From positions 1 to 7,243 of the forward strand of contig JAJZNM010000031.1 in NCBI GenBank assembly GCA_021852325.1: 7,243 nt of DNA, in the 5' to 3' direction. Position numbers and translations under genes: made by a program. Source of the DNA: Pseudomonadota bacterium (GTDB lineage Bacteria > Pseudomonadota > Gammaproteobacteria > JAKAQQ01). Under the pieces are notes generated by a model that worked only from the letters and a program-made list of their open reading frames with translations, ran no database searches and had not been told where the DNA came from. How positions within the stretch are numbered: the stretch's first letter is position 1; each line of letters begins with the position of its first letter. Below, piece by piece: positions 1-4,690 of the stretch.

Positions 1-1047
1 GCGATTGGCACCGAGACAGATGGTTCGCTGACTTGCCCGGCATCCATGGACGGAGTCGTGGATATCAAGCCGACGCTCGGTCTGGTGAGCCGGGCCGGGA
101 TCGTCCCCATCGCGGCCAGCCAGGATGATCCCGGGCCGATGGCCCGGAGTGTCGCCGGAGCTGCTGCTCTGCTTACGGTGATCGCCGGGTCCGACCCACG
201 TGACCCCTGGACCCGCCACGCGAACCGGCATGCGACCGATTACACCCGCTACCTCAAGCCGGGAGCGCTCAAGGGAAAACGGATCGGTGTCGTCTGTGGT
301 CTCGTCGGCTCCGATCCCGAAGTCCGCCGCATTCTGGATGAAAGCGTCGCCGCACTCCGCAGTCACGGCGCGAAGGTGATCCCTGTCCGCCTGCCGCACC
401 TCCACGCGTACGGGAAGGCGGAGTTTACCACCCTCCTTTATGAGTTCAAGAACGACCTGAACGCCTACCTCGCTCACCGTCAGGGCCTCAAGGTCAAAAC
501 CCTCTCTCAGCTGATTGCCTTTGACAAGAGCCATGCCCGCGAGGAAATGCCCTGGTTCGGCCAGGACCTCTTTCTCATGGCGGATCGCAAGGGGCCGCTG
601 ACCCGCCCGGCGTACCGTAAGGCGCTGGCCAAGGCCAAGCGGTTGACCGGTCCGGAGGGGATCGATGCGGCGCTCAAGGCCCATCATCTCGCGGCACTGA
701 TGGCCCCGGCATCCTGCCCGGCCTGGAGCATCGATCTCATTGATGGTGATCATGGATGTGCCGGTGGAGACAGCCCGGCGGCCGTCGCCGGCTATCCCTC
801 GATCACCGTGCCAGCCGGGAACGTGCATGGACTGCCAGTTGGCATGACGTTTTTTTCAGGTCGATGGACCGAGCCCACCCTGATCGAGATCGGCTACGAT
901 TTCGAGCGTGCTACGGGTGCGCGCATCCGGCCGCAGTTCCTGCCGCATGCCCCGGTCGAGGAAACCGTTCCGAGCCAGGCGGAGCTCGAAGGGGATGCGC
1001 CCCCGGCTCCTACGGTCCGGCCGAGTCCGGTCTGCCCGCTGAGGTAG
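1..1047 (+). CDS. Amidase-signature family hydrolase, peptide-amidase-like (5' end outside window)
   Basis: This is the C-terminal 348 residues of an amidase-signature (AS) enzyme, which hydrolyses carboxylic amides with a Ser-cisSer-Lys triad. The reading frame is open from base 1 and enters inside the signature. The stretch GTETDGSLTCPA at window residues 3-14 carries the expected nucleophile serine at residue 9 (bases 25-27). The triad lysine and second serine should lie upstream of the window. The conserved block with KPT, GLVSR, GIVPI and GPMARS follows. Later come LLYEFKNDL, the FGQ block, and the C-terminal core GYPSITVP (about 264-271) and GLPVG. The pattern recalls the peptide amidase of Stenotrophomonas maltophilia, which removes C-terminal amides from peptides. 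Full-length relatives have roughly 500 residues, so about two thirds is present. The last 30 or so residues are a Pro/Ala/Glu-rich tail beyond the usual fold, and they run into the convergent sulfotransferase gene. A more general amidase role is equally possible; the family call is secure. Confidence 0.93.
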   Translation, partial: AIGTETDGSLTCPASMDGVVDIKPTLGLVSRAGIVPIAASQDDPGPMARSVAGAAALLTVIAGSDPRDPWTRHANRHATDYTRYLKPGALKGKRIGVVCGLVGSDPEVRRILDESVAALRSHGAKVIPVRLPHLHAYGKAEFTTLLYEFKNDLNAYLAHRQGLKVKTLSQLIAFDKSHAREEMPWFGQDLFLMADRKGPLTRPAYRKALAKAKRLTGPEGIDAALKAHHLAALMAPASCPAWSIDLIDGDHGCAGGDSPAAVAGYPSITVPAGNVHGLPVGMTFFSGRWTEPTLIEIGYDFERATGARIRPQFLPHAPVEETVPSQAELEGDAPPAPTVRPSPVCPLR

Positions 1048-2908
1048 ATGAACCCGGAACCGGAGCCGCATCGGATTCAGCGGGTTCTTGGAGTGGATGC
1101 GTCGTGGCCAGCGCGGCTTCGAGCGGTTCCAGGAAGCGGGCATAGTGCTTCCACCGCCCGATGGAGTTCGTCCGGATGGGTTGGCGCGCCTGGAAGAGGC
1201 TCGCGGTGAGGATACGCCGATCCGATCGCTCGGGATGGAGGCAGGCCTCCTGCCAGGGGAGGCCGATGAAATCAAGCACCCGTTCCAGGGTCTCGCGCGG
1301 AGACTCGACCAGCGTTTCGTAGCGGATTTCAAGCAAGGTCGTAGGCGCGAGGTGGCTCCGCCAATAGTCCATGAGCGCCTCATACATGCGGAAATACCGT
1401 CCGAGGTGGGCTAGGTTCGAGGTGAATCGCTGGCTGCTCCGGAAAAGCGTCGTGTAGCAGGACACGCAGGTATCGCGAGCCTCCCGCTGGATATGGATCA
1501 CGCGGGCATCCGGATAGAGTGCGGTCAGCAATCCGAGATTCATGAAGTTGCTCGGCATCTTGTCGGTCAGAACCTGACGGTCCCGGCTCCGTTCGGCATA
1601 CAGCCGGTCGACCTCGGCCCGGACCTGGCGCCAGCTGACCGGGCTCAGCGGATTCAAGGCGAAGGGCAGCTGGCCGATGTCGGAGATCCCGAGTCCGCGA
1701 CAGAGGGCGTTCTGGAGTGTCACCATCTCGCCACAAGTGGTGATGTCCGTATGGGCCGAAAGCATCTGCTCGATGAGCGTCGTGCCGGAGCGAGGCATGC
1801 CCACGATATAGACCGGCCGGACCGGCCCGGGCTCCTTCATGCGGTAACGCTCCTGAAAGGATGCATCGCTCGCATGGAGGAGGAGATTCATGTACTGGCG
1901 CTGGATGGATTCGCGATAGCCCCGGATCACCGGCTTCAGGGCGTGGGCCCGGTTGAAGGCAGCCCAGGCTGGGTCGTACTCGCCACTGTCCTCGAGCACC
2001 TTGCCCCAACCGAAGAAGGCCTGGTGGGCCATCTCGTTCTTGGGTTCACGCCCGGCCAGCTCAACTGACTGTTCAATGAGTTTCCGGTCTGGATCATTCA
2101 GGCGGAAGGTCTTGAAGCGAGCCATGAGCCAGGCTGCGAAATAGGCGTGGGGGTCACGCTCGAGGACACTGCGCAGCCTCCCGAGTGCGGCTTCGAAAGC
2201 CCCCGCCTGCCCCTCCAGGCTCGCGAGGCCTGCTTCCGCTGGAGCGAAGTGGGGTTTCAGCTTGATGGCTTCTTCATAGAGCCGGCGGGCGGCACCCGGG
2301 TCTCCCGCACCTTGTTCACTCTCCGTGATGAGATCCGCCCGGGCCACGCGGATCAGTGGATCGTCTGGGAGGAGCGCCTGGGCCCGCGCGTAGGCCCGGT
2401 CGGCTTCGGTCAAATCACCGATCTCCCCGTGGCTCTCGCCAAGTCCGATCCAGGCCTGCGCCCAGTCCGGGGCAAGCGCGAGGCACTCCTTCCAGTGTGT
2501 GATGGCTTCACCGTCGCGTGCAGTGAGATGGAGCAGGTTAGCCAGGGCGAAGGCGGTTTTGGGGTTCCGCGGATCTTCCCGGCGCATGGCGCGGAGCAGA
2601 GGTTCCGCCTCGTCGAAACCCTTGAGCCGGATCAGGGCCGTGGCGAGATTGGCGCGGAAAGCGGCATCGGTCGGCGCGAGCGCCATCGAGCGGCGCAAGA
2701 GGGCGAGACCTTCCTCGCCACGGTCGAGTTCGATCGCGTTGAGACCGGCAAAATGGAGGAGGGGCGGAAAGCTGACCGATTGTGCGAGCAATGGGGCGAA
2801 GATCCGTTCAGCATCGTCGTAGCGTCCGCGCTGCATCAGGGCCACGGCCTCACGCAGGCTCCGATTCAGGGAGGCCCGGGTCAGGGGCATCGGGGAGGGC
2901 CTATTCAT
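1010..2908 (-). CDS. TPR-repeat sulfotransferase (632 aa), downstream gene of the pair
   Basis: This is a predicted PAPS-dependent sulfotransferase of the TPR plus Sulfotransfer_3 type. Residues about 17-325 are helical tetratricopeptide-like repeats, probably for binding a protein or peptide partner. The catalytic domain starts near 365. The 5'-phosphosulfate loop GMPRSGTTLIE is at 370-380. CGE at 392-394 places Glu394 where tyrosylprotein sulfotransferases have their catalytic base. Lys450 sits in TDKMP, and Arg475 and Ser483 fit the 3'-phosphate site, with the same 8-residue spacing seen in TPST. A C-terminal QARQPIRTNSIGRWKHY block (573-588) is shared with the neighbouring paralogue. The last 25 residues are a low-complexity Ser/Pro/Ala tail. 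There is no signal peptide, so it is probably cytoplasmic. The ATG overlaps the stop of the upstream sulfotransferase (ATGA), and a weak GGGA lies 8 bases before it. The acceptor is unknown: protein, peptide or glycan are all possible. Confidence 0.92.
   Translation of the reverse strand: MNRPSPMPLTRASLNRSLREAVALMQRGRYDDAERIFAPLLAQSVSFPPLLHFAGLNAIELDRGEEGLALLRRSMALAPTDAAFRANLATALIRLKGFDEAEPLLRAMRREDPRNPKTAFALANLLHLTARDGEAITHWKECLALAPDWAQAWIGLGESHGEIGDLTEADRAYARAQALLPDDPLIRVARADLITESEQGAGDPGAARRLYEEAIKLKPHFAPAEAGLASLEGQAGAFEAALGRLRSVLERDPHAYFAAWLMARFKTFRLNDPDRKLIEQSVELAGREPKNEMAHQAFFGWGKVLEDSGEYDPAWAAFNRAHALKPVIRGYRESIQRQYMNLLLHASDASFQERYRMKEPGPVRPVYIVGMPRSGTTLIEQMLSAHTDITTCGEMVTLQNALCRGLGISDIGQLPFALNPLSPVSWRQVRAEVDRLYAERSRDRQVLTDKMPSNFMNLGLLTALYPDARVIHIQREARDTCVSCYTTLFRSSQRFTSNLAHLGRYFRMYEALMDYWRSHLAPTTLLEIRYETLVESPRETLERVLDFIGLPWQEACLHPERSDRRILTASLFQARQPIRTNSIGRWKHYARFLEPLEAALATTHPLQEPAESDAAPVPGSSTSAGRPDSAGP
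1035..1084. repeat. 8-bp inverted repeat at convergent gene ends
   Basis: CCCGCTGA at 1035-1042 is exactly complementary to TCAGCGGG at 1077-1084, giving a GC-rich stem around a 34-base loop. A second possible pairing, GAACCC (1050-1055) with GGGTTC (1082-1087), would compete with it. The structure spans the amidase stop codon and lies inside the last codons of the sulfotransferase. It could slow or end transcription at the junction of the two convergent genes. There is no clear run of T on either side, so it is not a standard intrinsic terminator, and it may be chance in GC-rich DNA. Confidence 0.3.
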
Positions 2909-2920
2909 GAACTGAATCCC
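2905..2920 (-). promoter_or_regulatory. ATGA stop/start overlap with weak ribosome binding site
   Basis: On the minus strand, bases 2908-2905 read ATGA: the start codon of the 632-residue sulfotransferase shares bases with the TGA stop of the 514-residue one. A weak GGGA at 2920-2917 sits 8 bases before the ATG. This arrangement is typical of translational coupling, in which ribosomes finishing the first gene restart on the second, and it supports a single operon. Confidence 0.75.
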
Positions 2921-4449
2921 AGCCGGGCGAGTTCCGGGTGGCGGGTGACGAGATCTCCCGCGTAGGGTTTCCAGCGTCCGACCGAGCGCTGGTAGATGGG
3001 CTGGCGAGCCTGCCAGGTGCTCGCGGTCCGGATGACGACCTGATCGCGTTCCACCTGTTCCTGGGCTCCCGTGGGTGCGAGACCGAGCCAGCCGAGGATC
3101 TCGTCCACGACCGTGGTCGGTTCCCGGACCAGAGTCTCATAACGCAGGATGCGGAGACGGATTCCCAAAACGTTTTGCCAGTGGTTCATCAGGATTCGGT
3201 AGCGGTCCAGGTAAAACAGGATGTCGGGGATCGAGTAGGAGAACGCGAGCTCCGCCCGGTCGAAGTTCTGGAAGTAGAGGGAGAGCAGGACATCACGGGG
3301 ATCGCGTTCCACTGCGACGATTGGTGCATGCGGGAAGAGCTTGTGGATGGGTCCCAGGTTCCAGAAGTTGAGCGGATTCTTGTCGATCACATAGCGTGTG
3401 TCAGGGGCCGTTCCGCGGGTGAGTTCGGTGCGGTAGTCGGCGATCGCCTGAAGACGTTCCTTGGCCGTGAGGCTTCGGGGGAATCCCGGGCCCGGAGTCC
3501 GAGAGGCTTGGAGCGGCTCGGGAAGGCCAAGTGCATCAAGGAGGAGGGGGAGATGGTCAGATTCGCCCGTGGTCGCGATGGCTGGGTGGGTGGTCAGGAG
3601 ATGCTCGAAGAGTGTTGTTCCAGTCCGAGGCAGACCGACAATGAAAAAAGGCTCAGGAGCGATTTTGGGGGGGAGAGGTTCGGGTGCCACCCAGAATCCC
3701 TGGGGAATCGCGAGAAGCCGTTTCACACGGTCGTCACATTGGGCACGATCGAAGGGTACTTCTTGGTGACGGATGTCATTCGCGGCTTCGATTTCAGCCA
3801 AGGCCGCCTCCCATTGCCCCAGGTCGTCATGGATCTTGCCCCGGGCAAAATGCAGGCAGGCTCCGGTCGCTGAAGAACGGGTGATCCGTCTCGCATGCCC
3901 TTCGATGACCTCAATCCAGGGGTCGCTCTTCGTGAAGCGCCGGGTCTGGACTAGGAGCAGATAGGCGGCCCCGTAATCGGGGTCGAGGGCCAGGGTCCGG
4001 TCGAAACTTCGGGCGGCCTCATCGAACTGCCCCTGCTGGAGCAATAATCGGCCACGCTCGAACCAGGAGGGGGCGAGTGTATCGTCCCGGGCGATGGATT
4101 GCTCGTAGCAGGAGAGGGCCCGCTCGCGGTCACCCAACGCGTCGAGCAACCGGGCCACCCGTCCGAGCAGGATGGCGTCATCCGGTCTGGATTGAAGCCA
4201 GGGATCGAACAGTGATACCGCCTCGTCGAGGCGGCCGAGGTCCCGGTACAGGAAGGCCAGGCTGAGACGGGCATCAAACAATCGTGGCTCAAGCGCGAGA
4301 GCCCTTCTGAGTGCGTGTTCAGCGGCTTCGTACTCGCCTTGCCGGCGAAGTTCGTTGCCCCGGGCGTATTGGGAAGCGGCCGTATCCTCACCGGTGGCGA
4401 GAGAAGGCGCCCCGTGGGCAAGAACTGGGGCCGGAGTGTCGGTGGACAT
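2905..4449 (-). CDS. TPR-repeat sulfotransferase (514 aa), first gene of the pair
   Basis: This is a second predicted PAPS-dependent sulfotransferase, paralogous to its downstream neighbour but with a shorter TPR region. TPR-like helix pairs cover about residues 26-155, with a further helical segment to about 225. The catalytic domain begins near 267. The 5'-phosphosulfate loop VGLPRTGTTL is at 271-280. TGE at 294-296 offers Glu296 as the likely catalytic base. Lys357 lies in IDKNP, and ERDPRDVLLS (381-390) supplies Arg382 and Ser390 for the 3'-phosphate. The closing QARQPIYQRSVGRWKPY block is at 482-496. All expected active-site positions are filled, so it looks functional. No signal peptide is seen, which suggests the cytoplasm. 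No Shine-Dalgarno sequence precedes the ATG at 4449, but an extended -10-like element lies only 7 bases upstream, so the transcript may be leaderless. It is divergent from the TonB-dependent receptor gene. The sulfated acceptor cannot be read from the sequence. Confidence 0.92.
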   Translation of the reverse strand: MSTDTPAPVLAHGAPSLATGEDTAASQYARGNELRRQGEYEAAEHALRRALALEPRLFDARLSLAFLYRDLGRLDEAVSLFDPWLQSRPDDAILLGRVARLLDALGDRERALSCYEQSIARDDTLAPSWFERGRLLLQQGQFDEAARSFDRTLALDPDYGAAYLLLVQTRRFTKSDPWIEVIEGHARRITRSSATGACLHFARGKIHDDLGQWEAALAEIEAANDIRHQEVPFDRAQCDDRVKRLLAIPQGFWVAPEPLPPKIAPEPFFIVGLPRTGTTLFEHLLTTHPAIATTGESDHLPLLLDALGLPEPLQASRTPGPGFPRSLTAKERLQAIADYRTELTRGTAPDTRYVIDKNPLNFWNLGPIHKLFPHAPIVAVERDPRDVLLSLYFQNFDRAELAFSYSIPDILFYLDRYRILMNHWQNVLGIRLRILRYETLVREPTTVVDEILGWLGLAPTGAQEQVERDQVVIRTASTWQARQPIYQRSVGRWKPYAGDLVTRHPELARLGFSS

Positions 4450-4465
4450 GAGGTCGATTCTAACA
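4450..4465 (-). promoter_or_regulatory. Possible extended -10 promoter for a leaderless sulfotransferase transcript
   Basis: On the minus strand, TGTTAGAAT occupies 4465-4457: a TG dinucleotide one base ahead of TAGAAT, which matches 5 of 6 bases of the sigma70 -10 consensus. Its end is 7 bases from the ATG, so transcription would start at or next to the A of the start codon. The best -35-like hexamer, TTGCAA at 4489-4484, is 21 bases away, which is too far for normal spacing. The absence of a Shine-Dalgarno sequence fits a leaderless message, but the call rests on one element. Confidence 0.35.
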
Positions 4466-4496
4466 GGCCAGATCGTTGTATTCTTGCAACTATCGC

Positions 4497-4508
4497 CTGT
4501 CCAGACAG
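4497..4508. repeat. Short palindrome, possible operator half-way between divergent genes
   Basis: CTGTC at 4497-4501 and GACAG at 4504-4508 form a perfect 5-base inverted repeat separated by CA. It lies between the two divergent promoters, where a dimeric regulator could act on both. Palindromes this short arise by chance, and no matching second site was seen. Confidence 0.2.
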
Positions 4509-4520
4509 ACGTCCAAAAAC

Positions 4521-4590
4521 GTGAGAATGCCTATATTTAATTTATGAAATCATATGTCTATAGAAGAAATACAACTTTGTTCTATGGTCT
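4521..4590. promoter_or_regulatory. AT-rich upstream segment in the divergent control region
   Basis: By direct count 19 of these 70 bases are G or C (27 percent), a sharp dip in an otherwise GC-rich window. It ends right at the -35 hexamer of the receptor promoter, the position where AT-rich UP elements contact the RNA polymerase alpha subunit. It could also be a site for a nucleoid protein or regulator. No credible small gene was seen in it on either strand. Confidence 0.45.
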
Positions 4591-4591
4591 C

Positions 4592-4619
4592 TTGACAAGC
4601 GCAAGGCGAGTGCTATTCT
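4592..4619 (+). promoter_or_regulatory. Sigma70-type promoter of the TonB-dependent receptor gene
   Basis: A perfect TTGACA -35 hexamer lies at 4592-4597. After 16 bases comes TATTCT at 4614-4619, which matches 4 of 6 bases of the -10 consensus and is preceded by TGC, an extended -10 (TGn) feature. Transcription would start near 4626, leaving a leader of about 65 bases before the ATG. No clear Fur-box-like site overlaps it, so iron control is not evident. Confidence 0.7.
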
Positions 4620-4675
4620 CCCCACAAGCCCGGTCACGTTCGGGGTCCAACTCCTAAAACCATCTTTTACATGGC

Positions 4676-4680
4676 GGAGG
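4676..4680 (+). promoter_or_regulatory. Ribosome binding site of the receptor gene
   Basis: GGAGG lies 10 bases before the ATG at 4691. This supports that start codon over the ATG at 4671, which is in a different reading frame. Confidence 0.75.
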
Positions 4681-4690
4681 TTCACTGACA

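Noticed and set aside
2147..2965. Long open frame of 272 codons on the plus strand
   Set aside because: It lies antisense to the TPR part of the 632-residue sulfotransferase and has no recognisable domain. Long antisense frames are common in GC-rich genes.
2938..3873. Long open frame of 311 codons on the plus strand
   Set aside because: It is antisense to the catalytic domain of the 514-residue sulfotransferase, whose motifs are clear. The translated product shows no family features.
4535..4560. AT-rich sequence resembling a Fur box upstream of the receptor
   Set aside because: It lacks the GATAAT-type repeated hexamers and has no adequate dyad. It only shares AT richness.
4629..4644. Possible leader hairpin CCCG/CGGG before the receptor gene
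   Set aside because: The stem has only four pairs with an eight-base loop, too weak to call a riboswitch or attenuator.
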